Shown: one piece after another, positions 32,020-45,099 of the stretch
Position numbering within the stretch: the first letter of the stretch is position 1
Layout of the letters: every line of letters starts with the position of its first letter
From: Aureobasidium sp. EXF-3400
Lineage: Eukaryota; Ascomycota; Dothideomycetes; Dothideales; Saccotheciaceae
Reading direction: 5' to 3'
Assembly: GCA_024195585.1 (NCBI GenBank)
Contig: SWBL01000132.1
Location: forward strand, 1 to 64,000
DNA: 64,000 nt
Program-made: the position numbers and the translations under genes
Notes under the pieces: model-generated
The model's database searches: none
What the model saw: only the letters and a program-made list of their open reading frames with translations
Told to the model about the DNA's origin: nothing

Positions 32020-34273
32020 ATGATCCAAACAGCTGTCCCCGAGTCCGTCACCACCTCCTTCAAGTCCGCACTACTTGACTGACAACATCACACAGAATCT
32101 TCGAGGATGACTCGACTTCGGTGGTAGAGATCCGCACAGAAAACTTGCAGGCTCTACGGGAATTGGGCCCGCCGGATCTGGTGCACCTCGTCAAGCAGCC
32201 CGTCAAGTCGACCAGCAAGCAGGTACCATGCAATGCGCCCAAGCCCCTCGAACCTCGTCACGACTGACCACGCCCTTGTCATAGGTCGGAGTCTACCACC
32301 ACGTTACCGGTACCGATGCCTCGTCGTCAGCCAGTCTCGCAGCCTACATCAACACGCTCGTCTACTCTCCACACGACAAGACCAACAAGGTCACCTCCGG
32401 TCTTTACTGCTGCTACAATGCCTTTTCCCGTCTCGACATGCGCGTCCAAGTCCAGATCCCTGGTACCGTAGAAAGCTACTGCGTCAACGAGCGTGGTGAC
32501 AAGCTCGAGGCTTCCGAAGAACACTGGCTGGAAACCTATCTGTGCAGCGTCCTGCGCGCCTACTCGTACGCCGATGACGGCTCGGGTGACACCATCAAGA
32601 AGATCGTAGGCGTCCGTCGCTTCAACCCCATCACAAACACCGAGGCCGAGCACAAGTTCCTGGATGCCGCCGAGCGCCTGTTCTTTGCTGGTGAGCCTCA
32701 GCTATCCAAAATCCCCTCGACAAGACACTGACTCAATCCACAGGCTGGCAACTCGGCTCCGACCCCGAGATTCAAGTACCCAACCTCGTATCGAACCATC
32801 TCGCCACTGGCCTCCTAGACTACATCCGCACTACTGGCCGCTACACCTCAGGAATCAACCTCTTTGAGAAGCTGTGCACCCGCGACCCCGAGATCTCATC
32901 TCTCCTCGCCCGTGTCTACATCATGGGAGACGAAGAAGTCAAGGCTGTACAACTGCTACGCGAAGCCATCCACCAGATGCCCATGGACTACCCCTTGCTC
33001 GACTGCCAGGCCGAATATTGTTTGTCCAAGGGCAGGAGCGACTTGGCTCTGGAGATTGCGAAGCGAAGCGTCATTTCAGCCCCGAGCGAATTTGCTACCT
33101 GGGCGAGACTGGCCGAAGTCTACATCAGCCTCGAGCAGTGGGATATGGCTCTATTGACCCTCAACTCGTGCCCGATGTTCACCTACCAGGATAAAGACTC
33201 ACCACGCATGCCCGAACCCGCTCGCGTCTCTCTTCCACTTGCGCCAGAAGCCATGTGCGACGAGATCGACGACTCTAACACCATGGGAGAAGAACTCGTT
33301 CATCCCAACCTGCGTAGGTTGAGCGCTGCTAACTACAAGGGCACTTTCCAAAAAGCATACTCTCTGTTGACTGAGGTTACCAAGCGTATTGGCTGGGACC
33401 ATCTTCTCAAGATCCGTAGTCAGGTTTTTGTTATGGAAGAAGAGTACCGCCACGAGAGACAGGCCGTTGTCCAGCAGGAAGCCCATTCACGCAGCGCTAG
33501 TACCACTGCTCTGCGGAGTCCTGCTGCTACTGACGACCGACCATCGACTGCTGGTTCAGTTTTCACCAACGGCGACACCCCGCCGGCCTCTGCTTCCTTG
33601 GGAGACGATGTGTCCAAGCCACAACACACAGTCACCGCTGTCCCCTCCATGGAAACTCCTGATCCTCAGCCCCCGGCGGTTGATCCGCAACACCAACAAT
33701 ACACACAGTTCCAGCACAAGCGTCTTTGTGAGCGCTGGCTGGATAATCTCTTCATGGTTTTGTACGAGGATTTGCGCATCTACACAATCTGGAGGACGGA
33801 AGCTCAGCAATACAAGTCGCAACAACTCGCTTACAAGAAGTCGGCCGACGAGTGGGAGATCCTGGGTGAGCTTGCAGATCGCCTGCACAGACCCGATGAT
33901 GCAGCAGAAGCATGGGAAGCTTGCCTCAACATGCGCTTCTCGCCAAAGGCCATGCGCGGTATCCTCTCTGCATATGAGAGGTACGGTGACGTGCGCGGAG
34001 AGTTGGGTGCTCTGATCAGACTCATCGCTTGGCAATACAAGTGGTACTCAGAGGTAAGGTCAATTCTCAGGTTTGTAGCCGGATGATACTGACAATCATA
34101 TCCAGTTCTCACCATCTTTGGTCCATGTCATCCGAAAATTGATCGAGGAGGAGGGCGCCGTCAAGGTCAGGAGTATTATCCAGGCGACATCCCTACCTCA
34201 ACATATCTTGGACTTGACACATCAATACGCTGGTCTGTGTGCGGCCTTTAGGAGTAGCGGAAGCGAGGCTTGA
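32020..34273 (+). CDS. Chs5-Arf1-binding protein (ChAPs family, Bch1/Bud7/Chs6-like)
   Basis: Five exons. Exon 1 starts at 32020; the later exons are 32096-32222, 32285-32690, 32744-34053 and 34106-34273, with good GT-AG introns of 62, 53 and 52 nt after the first. The first intron is uncertain: donor at 32043 (53 nt) or 32064 (32 nt), both keeping frame, giving about 677 or 684 residues. Signature segments are LRELGPPDLVHLVKQ near the N-terminus, YCCYNAFSRLDMRVQVQIPGTVESYC, and TPR-type helices (LLARVYIMGDEEVKAVQLLREAIHQMPMDYPLLDCQAEYCLSKG). ChAPs proteins form the exomer coat with Chs5 at the trans-Golgi and sort cargo such as chitin synthase to the surface. Which paralogue this is cannot be decided here. 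Confidence 0.9.
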
Positions 34274-36335
34274 TGTTTTACAATGAGGATACCCTTTGTT
34301 TATCGACGCGTACTAAAGCATTTTCATTATCTCCAAATGGAAAAATAAGCAGCGAATTATCGTGCTGCTTCTCATGCCAGCACAAATCAATCCGTCATTT
34401 TCTTTTTTGCACTCATCCCAATATCCGATTTATCAAATGCGGTCAGATGTTCGTCTCGGAAAGGAGAATTCATGTGAGTTACCATGCAGGATGACATGTC
34501 GGCAGATTATGGTAGTGAGCAACGTGCTACAGCCGAGCTACAAATGCAAGGACGGAACACATCTTTGACATGTGTCCTCGAAAATCATCCATATTGACGC
34601 ATGTTCTTATCGAAGTGTTTGCAGATACATCGTCAAGCTGTCCGAGGAGCAGGTTGCCGTGATCTCGCTTGACATGTCGCGTCTCCGATTCCTTACGCGA
34701 GCCTCTCTTTAGAAATTTACATATCGTTCCTGTTCCGCACTTTCACGTCGAGGTGCTGCTTTGACCAATGAGATTTTGCTTTCATTCCGCACATGCTAAT
34801 CAGACGTCCGAACACACGCTCTCTGATCTTTCGCTCAAGTTTCACGACACCAGATCTTCTCACACGACGCATTATGGAGCGTCGACGTGCCCGGTCAGGT
34901 GTCTATCAGCAGACTTCGGAGCTCCCGGGACGGCCTCAGACCAAGGCTCAGATGACGACTTGGCTAGATGATCGATCGGACAATCTAATCGTACGCGAAC
35001 CGCTGAACACCATCTTGACACTTTTGACAATCATCCGCCCTCTACGAAGGAGGCTTGAACGATGGATCCAAAGATCAAACTTACAAGAAAACCGGTTCGT
35101 ATAAGTATGTATAAGCGATGGGTTTGATCTTTGGTTCACAATGAGACATGGAGAAGCGCTACGAAACGGCTGCTAGTCCACACGCCTGCCCGTTATACGT
35201 CCGGAACATCACAGGGGTTCATACAAAAGACATGGTCAATAATATAGCAGAAGTTATGCGCGACTGCCGTCGCGTCTCCCGCAGCATCCGCGAGTCGTGT
35301 CTCATGCGAAATGATCGAGACCCTTTTCTTATACACAATATCCACCCCCTTGCCGCTGTAAGCGAGAGACACATAACGCGATGGATCATGGTCGGCAGAT
35401 AACACTCTCAGACGCCACCTGCAGCAACGCAGCAAGCAGCGCGTGCGGCGGCTCGGTCTTCTCGGCTGCCATGCGGTCCATGCCATACCCTTGGTTTTGT
35501 CCTGGCTCCTGACACAGTGACAGCACTCTGATCGTGTCTGCTTGCACTGATCCTCCCTTCTCCACACAACGCAGCAGCACCTAGCATATGCATCGTCGCA
35601 AGCTTGCCATATTAGTTTAATATATGTTCGCTAGGGAACGTGCATCCGGCTTTGCAGCCAATGACAAGCGAGACCTTAGCGCCATTTCAACAACAAGAAA
35701 CCCTTCGCTCCCCAGCCTGCATACGATAGCGTGCCTCTGAGGTGGAAACGCTCCTCTCTCTTCCTGATCGCCTGCGACGCTGACACCTGTTTCTCACGTT
35801 TTGGCCTGGGCAATTCTTAGCTTGCTCGGTGTTTGAAGGTCTGGCTGCTCTCGAATCCCGATGAATTGGTGACATGGTCCCACTTTCGCTTGATACTCAA
35901 CTAGGGCTCCTTGTTCCTCCAAGCCGGGAAAACATATTGAGCAAGACGGGACGAGGCGTGGCCCATATGAGCAAATATTATAGCGTGCAAAGGTTTTGTG
36001 AAAATCCCTGGACCGAGCAGCTTTCGTCAATCAACATTCTACCCGAAGGGAACAAGTCCCCGCTTAGCAATAATGCATTACTTCTAGCAAGTGATCCCTC
36101 CCTTTTCCGGCGCTTTCGTCTGAGTTTCACCACCTTGACGCTGGATCTTCTTCGTCTGGCACATTCGTACGAACGTCTTTGTTGGATACTTTGGATTACC
36201 CCGGCTGCTGGATACCAGGTTCCCAAGTGATAAACAGAACCCAGACTGCACGCCGCAGGTTACAAGCTTGACTCCGAGAACCGCTGCTTCGGGACCTGTC
36301 TGGTTTCTGCCTTCTGGCTCTTGCATTTTCCAACT
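34274..36335. other. 2-kb gene-poor region
   Basis: No open frame here has recognisable content, and no tRNA or 5S RNA was found on either strand. It marks the change from conserved genes to accessory genes. Confidence 0.5.
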
Positions 36336-38223
36336 ATGGCAAGCACACCTCATGACTTCATGTCATCACCCCTGTGGTCTCTAGATTCTTTCGCCACTAT
36401 ACTTGTCTCACATTACCTGCTTGTTGTTTTCACCACTTTCGCTCTCGGATATGTGGTGTATCAACGCTTTTTCGCGCCCCTGGCTGGTGTACCTGGACCT
36501 TTCTGGGCGAGCTTAGGAAAGGGATGGTTGATAGTCAGAGCGAAGAAAGGAGACTTGCATAGGGAGTTGATACGGTTACATGAGCTGCATGGACCGCTTG
36601 TGAGAGTTGCGCCTAGGGAAGTGTAAGTAATGATGGATTCCTCTCTTTCTTGTCCATGTCAAGATCGTCTGCACTGCAAAAAGATCAATAGTCGAGAGCA
36701 TGATAGTCGTCGTCAGCCCCGTCACCTCGTGTCGTAGCAGAATTTGCCCTTGATCTTATACGTTTCTATGATTGTTTTCTACCTTTGCTCTCCCCACCAA
36801 CTCTCATCCGTCTTTCGATCTGCACTTCGCAGAATGTTTATCATGTCCTAACATCCTTCTCTTCATCCAGGAGCGTAGCAGATCTCGACGGCATCAAGAT
36901 GATCTACGGCGCCGGCTCCCAATTCCACAAATCAAATTGGTATTCTGTTCTCAAAGGCCGTCGCACCTTCGACCCTTTCGCCGAACAAGACCCCCACGTC
37001 CACGCCGCACAAAAGAAACTCGTCATCCGTCCTTACGCCATGGAAACCCTCAAAGACCTCGAACCCTACGTCGACTCCACAGTGTATCATTTCATAACCC
37101 GCATGCGCGAAAAAATGACACAGCAGATCGATCTCGGCAAGTGGTTTCAGCTTTTTGCTTTTGATGTCATTGGCGAAATCACCTTTTCCAAACGCTTTGG
37201 CTTTATGGATACGGAACACGATGATGGCAGTCTCAAGTCTGTGGAAAGTACTTTGGCTTCTGCGGCTTGGCTCGGTCACATCCCTTGGCTATTCTGGACT
37301 CACGATTACCTAAAGCCGTATATTGGGAATTGGCTGGGTGTTACCAACCGCACTGGTAGTCTCATGCAACGCGCTTTAAAGGAGGTAGAAGAACGAAAAG
37401 TACGCGGCACAGACCGTAATGACTTCTTGGAAAAGTTCTTTCGGTTGCAGAGGGAGAAACCTGATCAAGTTACTGATGTTGCGGTGATCAGTATGGCTGC
37501 TGCTAATATTACTGCGGGCTCGGATACTACTGCTATTTCGTTAAGGAGTATTATCTATCACCTTTTGCAGAACCCTCAACATCTGGCTACACTGAGACAG
37601 GAAATCGAAACAGCGGAAAGGGAACATAGGTTAAGCGACCCAGTTACCATGGAGGAAGCAGACCGTATGCCTTTTCTTCAAGCCACCATCCTTGAAGGTC
37701 TACGCATCCACTCCCCCATCGGAGGTCTGCTATCCCGCATCGTACCTCCCGGCGGCACTGTCATCGCCAACCGCTTCATCCCTGCTGGTCACGTCGTAGG
37801 CACCTGTGCCTGGGTCATAAACTGCAACAAAGAAATCTTCGGTGCCGACGCTGATTCCTTTAACCCCCACCGCTGGCTCAAAGGCAACAAATCCGAGATG
37901 CAACGCTACTTCTTAACTTTTGGAGGAGCCAGTCGCATGTGTTTTGGCAAGAATATCGCGTTTATGGAGATGACCAAGATGGTACCTACCTTCCTCAGGC
38001 ATTTTGATGTGGAGCTAGTACATCCGGAACGGCCGTTGGTTGAAAAGAATTAGTAAGTTTTGAATGAGAGAAGGAATGCGGAATTGGGAGAGTTTATGCT
38101 GACAATCTCGATAGCTTTTTCGTTATTCAGGAGGGACTTGTGGTTAATCTCAAGCCTAGAGATGGAAACACAGAAGAGAAACAAGTAAATGGAGGTGCAG
38201 AGAAGGAAAGTAATGGATATTAG
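36336..38223 (+). CDS. cytochrome P450 (pisatin demethylase/benzoate hydroxylase-like clade)
   Basis: Three exons: 36336-36622, 36871-38052, 38115-38223, about 525 residues. Intron 1 is unusually long for this window (248 nt; CCTAAC branch). Intron 2 is 62 nt, with a TAG acceptor, and adds the C-terminal NYFFVIQEGLVVNLKPRD typical of the clade. An N-terminal hydrophobic anchor (residues about 18-40) is followed by the Pro-rich hinge LAGVPGPFW. P450 motifs: I-helix NITAGSDTTAIS (near 310), ExxR as EGLR (near 370), FNPHRWL, and haem loop FGGASRMCFGKNIA with Cys near 452. The segment VAPREVSVADLDGIKMIYG is common in pisatin demethylase- and benzoate hydroxylase-like P450s. It would act in the ER with a reductase partner; the substrate is unknown. 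Confidence 0.92.
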
Positions 38224-39823
38224 ACCTGTGGACTGGACTTTTTGTGTCCTTTTATTCTTTTGTTTAGTTGAGAGATACACTTGCTGCTTATATGTCGCAG
38301 CTCAGATCTAGCTTTTTTCTGTTCAAGACTCACCAAATCAAAACTCTTGCGATTTTGACATCTCTTGGTTCGAACACTTCGAAAGGACAAGGATGCGCAC
38401 TTGCGGGAGATTTGAGGAAGAGTATGCTTTCCATATGGAGAATATTGCTTTGCACCAGAACACCCTTCACTCGACGTCCCAGTCCACGTGTCTGGAGTGA
38501 AAGAGGCTGTCAGCCACGATAGTGTACATATGCTTTGTATCCTGTTCGGGCTGATAGCGTCCGTGATCTGGCTTGCTCTTTGTGTCTGTCCGAGTCAGTA
38601 GTAAGCACCTTGTCACTATTAATACCACTGATGGCGAATCTGTGCTCGTGCTCGGCCTTTCGTGCTCGTGCTGAACTCTACACAGCACAGTATTCGGACT
38701 ACTATGATAAGGTTTGGTGCGCGCCGTCCGCCACGGACCGACACCCGTTCCTCCACCACTCATGGCGTAAAAACATTCTGCCTTCTTCAAACACACGCAT
38801 CAGCCTTCGACCTTCGCGATGGCTTCAATCTTCAAATGCGAACTCATCGGAGTTTCTGATGGAATGACTGTTTTGGGTGCCTCTGATCCCGAACAGGACT
38901 TATGAGGATCGCTTGATCTGCAGTGTAGCGAGTATTGCATATCGGGGAAAAGTGGCTTGCGCAAACCTGCAGCTCAACACTTTCTGTGAAGCTGCAGTCT
39001 TTGCAGCACCAGCGCACATTCATCAACTCTTTTCCGCTCTTTTTTCAGGGTGTCTGCTGTGTTTCGCGGCGACTTGGAGACTTGTTAGGGAGTCATGAAT
39101 GCAGTTTCAGGCCCACTCTCCCGACTCGGGTGAGTTGAGAGTGGGAGAAACGTCAGCAAGAGTAAGTTGTTCGATCTTTCTCGCAAGTGGGTTGCCTCGA
39201 GGCTTGACTGTGCAGGAGTTGTTCTTCTTATATTGCCCAGACTCGGTGTTGAGCACGCGATGGATCGAGAATGGTAAGCCCTTTTCTCATCACTGAGTAA
39301 GTTGGCTGCAATGTTGCCGTTTGTTGCTGACAGGTACGTACTCGATGCGTTCGGAGTACACTTTTTCCTTGACCATTGTTCACTTCTGGGTCTTACAAGC
39401 CTGAGGATACCTCCAGAAAAAGTAATTCCAGGCTCTAGCCTTAGATCTTGGTGATGGTTGCGGAGAATTTCAGCCGCACGATACGCAACAAAGACAAGGC
39501 GGCCGGGATGGTGGTCCCAAGGCTGCATTTTTGGGGCCGCAAAGCAGTGACAAGTGAAGCACATTGCGACACACTCACAGCAACCAATCTTTGATTAACA
39601 GATGTAACTAATTCCGATCGAAACGGAAAACCACATAAAGCCGCAGCTGATCCTTCCCAAACAACTTTGTCGTGTTTCACCAACTCCTCCGCTCGCTTTT
39701 TGTGCATGAAGCAAGAACGAGGCTTGCAGCAACTTCCTTCCAAAGATCCCGTTCAACATCCTTTTACACATTGACAAGCTAGAGGGAAGGAACGCAGCAA
39801 ACTAATCCTAGCAAGAGTCAGCT
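38224..39823. other. 1.6-kb intergenic region
   Basis: No gene recognised on either strand. Small open frames lack homology that I can see. Confidence 0.5.
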
Positions 39824-42570
39824 ATGGACTCTGAACAGACACAGCCTCTTCATTCACCGCCTCAAGCTATCGTAACACCTTCGCCTGCTTTGTCGCAAGC
39901 TTCTACGATCTTTGATTCTACACCCCGTCCCCCACGCCAAAGAGCTACATTCGCTCGACTGGCTTCTGTCGATGATGGACAATACACAGTGATCAAAACT
40001 CACGAGGACGACATCACGGAAGCTTCACCCTACAATGACGACGACAGTACATCCAAAGTTAACGGACTAGGCATCAATGTCGACAAAGAGGATTCGGCTG
40101 ATCTCAAGAAGGGGTTCGGGGTCAATGAACACGAGTTGCCCATGTGGAGTCCTAGGTCCGCCATCAAGGCCTCGGCGTTCAGTTCCCAGACCAGTTTTCC
40201 GCAGGGTACGGCAAGTGAGTATGACGCACACCGTCTTCGCAATCGTCGCAGCTTTGCGGAATCTTTGAAGGCAGTCTATGATGGTGAGTTCTTTCGAGAT
40301 TTCCATGAACGAGGAGGGCAGAATATTTGCAATGGGTTGAAACTGACTGGCAACACAGACTTTGGGCCGACGGACACTTGTGCTGCTCATCAACACTTTC
40401 ACCACAATCGAAGGAACTGGCTCTCGGTGACAATACTGGTCTTGGCTTTGTACTCTACGGTCATGTCTGCTATCTTCCTCATCATAGCGTTGCGCGGACC
40501 GCGATACAACTGGATCCGGAAGGGTGGGAGGATGACGCCCTACATTGCAGACCTTCTGACCGCTGTACTCGCCAAAACCATTGAACTGTCATTTGCGACC
40601 GTCTTTGTTTCCTTCCTGGGGCAAGTCCTTTCACGTAGAGCTTTCATGAAGGATCAAGGCCGCGGTATCACGCTTGCAGAAATGGACATGCGTAGTTGGG
40701 TCATGCAGCCTGGAACCATGATCACGCACTTCGAGGCCCTCAAGTCCAGTATCCTGTCTTTTCTTGGTGTGCTGTCACTGGTCGCTGCTGTTGTAGCTAT
40801 GCTGTACACCACAGCTTCCGAGTCACTCGTGCAACCATACCTTCGCTACGGACCCTGGGAGCGTGGGTCCTTGCAAGGACTTGTCAAAACCACCTGGGCC
40901 AATACGAAATACCTAGGAGCAAACTGTGGAACGCCAATCAAGGAGACAGAAGATGACCTTACAGGTAATACTTGTCTCCAAATCCAATATGCTGCGCACA
41001 GCTACTACAACTATCAACGCTACATCTCCGACTGGTCGACTATCTCGAAAAATGGCAATGGAACCAGTGATCCTGTTCATCGCCCAAAAGGCTTTGCAAT
41101 GATATTTGAGAATACCACGGTCACGGCGCCCTGGATCGATTTGGAGTACAGTGACGTTCAAACGAACTCGGACAACCATCAGAGAATCATCAATAACGTG
41201 ACACTTGCCTTGCCGCATGCTGGTGTGCCTGGAGCAGCCTGGAACTCGGTTAATAATATTTTACAGCCTGAGGTACGTACACTAGATACTTTCATAGCAT
41301 ACTGGTACTAACAATCGAACAGGATCTGGATGGCCAGGGCGTATATCAACTCCAGGCTTCTGTTCCGTCTCCAGCAGTCAACGTTCTATGTGCGCAGATG
41401 ACAAAAGAAGAGGTCACGCCGATCGTGTACACTGAATGGAACAACAACACTCTCAACGCTACACAATGGCCCACTGGAGCACAACTAGCTTGGTATCAAC
41501 CCGGATATGAGCTCAGCGGCACGTACCTTAACAAGACGGTAGTCGACGATGTATTCGGGTGGGGAGAAAAGTACCAGACTTCACCTCCAGTATTCCCAAA
41601 GCTGCCTGTGAGTTACAACACTGTAATGAACCACACCGGAGTCTATGGCAGAAAAGCAATCTACCTGCTCGGAAGCGATATCACGGGCAACTACTCCCTC
41701 TGCTCCATCAAAGTGTTCTCAACTCCCTTCTGCTCGACTGAATATAATGCATCAGTAGTAGGCGCAACTCTGGAAGCAAAGTGCGACAATTCCAAAACAG
41801 CAAACCTCACAAATCCCATGCGCTACATCGACAGCCTCACAAATGCCACATCGGGAAACGGCACCATCAACACAGACTGGGTCGAGATGGCCCAAGAATG
41901 GTCTAATTCTCTCTCCCTCAATGACGGCATTATAGACGGCCAAGCAGCCAACGAACGCCTCCTTACCGAACTCATCCTCTCTACACGCTCCTTACCTACC
42001 GATCGCCCCAGTATCGCTGAAGCACTAGCAGTCCTGGCGAGCTCTACCCTCTTGATGTCCTGGCAAGACGCCCCCTTCGTTCAATTCTGGAATTACTCGA
42101 GTACATCGCTTGAACCTGGTCAACCGCAATTCTTCAATACTAGTCTCCGAGCCCAAGAGTATGCTTCTGGTGGATCGGGCGAGCCGGGCACTCATGCGTT
42201 TTATGTCGTGCTGTTTGCTATCTTTATCATCAATGTCATTTGTCTGGTATACTTTATCAGTCAAAATGGCTTGGTGACGGATTTCTCGGAACCGCTGAAT
42301 TTGTTCAGTTTGGCGGTCAACAGCCCGCCGAGTGACTTGATGGCGGGAGCTTGTGGGGGTGGCCCGAAAGGAGAACAATATAGGGGCCGATGGTTCGTCA
42401 ATGCGGCTGGTGAACACCTTTTCATGGAGAACAAGATGGATGGCAGGGAAGTCGGCGATGAGGATTTGAGAAGGTTGCAGGGACATGGATTGAAAACGAG
42501 TGGACTGGGCCCCTTGAGCCCTGTGAGAGCAGCATATGAGAAGATGAGCCGACGGAAGAGTTGGTTCTGA
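39824..42570 (+). CDS. large fungal plasma-membrane-type protein with glycosylated loop, unknown function
   Basis: Exons 39824-41272 and 41323-42570 (50-nt intron; GTACGT donor, ACTAAC branch). A further 75-nt intron is likely at 40284-40358 (GTGAGT donor, ACTGAC branch, CAG acceptor); it is in frame and stop-free, so the protein is 898 or 873 residues. Layout: a cytosolic Ser/Thr/Pro-rich N-terminus (~190 residues), three hydrophobic segments (WLSVTILVLALYSTVMSAIFLIIAL; a weaker one at IELSFATVFVSFLGQVL; ILSFLGVLSLVAAVVAMLY), a long middle domain rich in N-glycosylation sequons (many NxT/NxS) and Cys, one C-terminal helix (FYVVLFAIFIINVICLVYFI) and a charged tail. It resembles the large families of uncharacterised fungal membrane proteins such as DUF3176, but I cannot place it firmly. 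Confidence 0.75.
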
Positions 42571-43175
42571 TCAAGCACCGCTTTTGTAAGATAGTCGGCT
42601 TCCATTGGGAGGACAAGGTATGTATGTTCATCCCACCAAGATTTTGCTGCCAAAACCACAAAGAGATCTGCTGAAGCGAAAATTATGCGTCGAGAACCTC
42701 AAGCCGCCGTAGGTTCTCAACTCTGTCAAGTGGAAGTTCATCGTGGAGAATGACATCGCGGAGACAATTTGCTCTGCATAAGGAAGTTGTCAATCAGAGT
42801 CTCTTTGCAAAATCAACCCAGATCAAAATGGCTACAAATATTTGCCATATTCACCTTTAACTATAGGCCCAACGATAATCGGCTACTCGACAAGGATGAT
42901 ACGATGCTTGCGCTGAATGAGCGCGAGAATCCACACGCCGGTGCAACGTTTGAAGAACAATCATCAGAACCTGAGGTTTCTGCTACTTTCGTTTGGATGG
43001 TAAATTACTGCTGAGCTCAATTCTCCATAAGAAGATGTCGGTGGTAGGGCTTGTATGACTCATCCTCGTGTTGGTTGACGTCAGTCGTACCCGAGGCTTC
43101 TGCTTCGCTCTTCGAGACACCCATACAAGACCAACATACAGAGAATTAACAGCTGTAAAAGATTCCTGGCCGCTA
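42571..43175. other. intergenic region
   Basis: Upstream of the class V PLP enzyme gene. No supported gene. Confidence 0.5.
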
Positions 43176-44538
43176 ATGACAAACAAGATCGATTTCAAGC
43201 CCATTCACGTCGGTGCTGACGCACTTGCTCACTTCGGGCTCGACAAGGATTATCGCAATTTCAACCACGGTAAAACGCCGTTTCCTTGATTATACTGATG
43301 AGTTGGCTGAGAACAAACCACTGATCTGATCAACCACAGGCGCGTACGGCACTTATCCCATTGAGGTGCGAGATGTCCTGTTCAAGACTCTGCTTGATGG
43401 GGAGTTCCGTCCATGCGACTTTGTCAACCACGAGCAGCCGAAAGCGCTGCAATACCAGAGATCAATCATTGCGAAATACCTCAACGCGCCTATAGAGTCT
43501 TGCGTCTTTGTGCAGAACGCAACGATGGCATTCAACATCGTCTTGCGCAACTTGTCGTTCGAACAAGGAGATTGCATTCTATACTTTCCCACGACATTTG
43601 AGGCTTGCAAGAATACAATCAAGCATGTAGTTGAGACATCTCCGGCGACAGCAGTCATGGTGGAGTCATCTCTCAGATCTGAGGATGTGTGCGAAGCTTT
43701 GAATCGGACTATCGTGAATCTCAAAAATTCAGGCCTGAGACCCAAAATGTGTATCATAGACACGTTATCATCTTTCCCTGGAATCAGGATGCCTTTCGAA
43801 TCGCTGGTCCGAATATGCAAAGGTCACGATGTACTATCTTACGTGGACGGAGCTCATGGTATTGGCCACATCCCACTGGACACGACTGAGTTGGATGCCG
43901 ACTTTCTGGCTTCAAATTGCCATAAGTGGTTGTATGTGCCTCGAAAGTGCGCTGTGTTATACGTTCCAAAACGCAACCATGCGTTGATCAGATCAGGTCT
44001 TCCCACTGGTTCAGTCCTCGACGCCGAAAATTGTGACACCCCTTCTCCTTTGGCAGCGAAATTTGGCGGCCTGAGTAATCTTGATGGCAACAGCTGTTTG
44101 TGCGTGAGCGCAGCGATCAATTTCAGGACAAGAGTAATTTGGCAAGACTTGCGTGGTGAGGAAGCCATCTATGCGTACCTACACGAACTAGCTGTCAAAG
44201 GGTCAATCATCATATCTGAAGCTCTGGGTGGCATGGATGTCTTTGAGGAGACTTATGGCATATCAACTCGCTGCGGTTTCGCCAATGTCAGACTGCCTCT
44301 AGACTTCCAACAAATCGCCAAAGGAGATATGGCGCTCGCCAAAGAATGCTCACAATGGATGATGAGCACGCTCATCGACAGATACAACACATCGTTGTTA
44401 GTTGCAACGTATGATGGCTCTTGGTGGGCACGGATCAGCGCTCAGATTTATCTTGATCTGGACGACTTTGTTTGGTTGGGAGGCAAGTTAAAGATGTTGT
44501 GTGATGAGGTGCGACAGAAAGACTGGCAATACATTTAG
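43176..44538 (+). CDS. class V aminotransferase-fold PLP enzyme (cysteine desulfurase/isopenicillin-N epimerase-like)
   Basis: Exons 43176-43269 and 43340-44538 (70-nt intron), about 430 residues. The splice restores the N-terminal family motif (NFNHGAYGTYP), which confirms it. Other family marks: the aspartate that binds the PLP pyridine ring in YVDGAHGIGHIPLD, and the Schiff-base lysine in SNCHKWLYVPRKCAVLYV (Lys about 227). The family includes cysteine desulfurases, isopenicillin-N epimerase-like proteins and the fungal ergothioneine enzyme Egt2, a C-S lyase; the SNxHKWLYVPRxCAVxYV block is like Egt2-type proteins. The actual substrate is not readable from sequence. It is followed in the same direction by an MFS exporter, which hints at a small metabolic pair. 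Confidence 0.85.
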
Positions 44539-45099
44539 GAGTTCCTCTTGTCTTCAGGTCTTTTGGTGCATCTGGCAATCAGAGCTTGTTTGTGGACCCG
44601 GCTGGGATGGCTAGAAGCGGCATAACAAGAGATCTTCTGGCTTGCCATTTTGGAGGAACAGTCGTTGCAAGCTTTAATCCCGACAATCTGGTATACGGAG
44701 TTAATTTCGGCAAAAAAGGGTGCACGGCCGTACACAAGCAATTGCTTGACTATATACTCACGCTTGTCGCTCCATCACTCTCTAACCATCTGCTTAGCAA
44801 TCTTCGCAGCCACTTTCTTGCTTAGAAAGCAGATAGTACCTGATTTGCTACCACAACATTTGAGGGATGCGCTTGTCACGCATCTGAGACGTTGACACCC
44901 ACTGCCCAGTTCCATGGGATGCTTAGCAATCATGTTGAGAAGTTGAGCATTCTGTTCAGTTCCTTGCGATATTGTCATGAGTACAAGAACAATTGCGGTG
45001 GACCTGGTTCTGGAGAATATACACATTCTTCTCTGTCTTAATCATACAAAATACAAGAGCCAGATTCTCGCTGGGATTGCTCTTACTCTCGTCCATACA
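44539..45099. other. intergenic region
   Basis: Between the PLP enzyme gene and the MFS gene, same orientation. No supported gene; a possible promoter for the MFS gene. Confidence 0.5.

Noticed and set aside
34274..36335. Hidden gene in the 2-kb gap after the ChAPs gene
   Set aside because: Both strands were read; no domain, splice-consistent frame or RNA gene was found.
38360..38400. TTGGTTCGAACAC as a tRNA B box
   Set aside because: No matching acceptor or D arm lies at the right distance.
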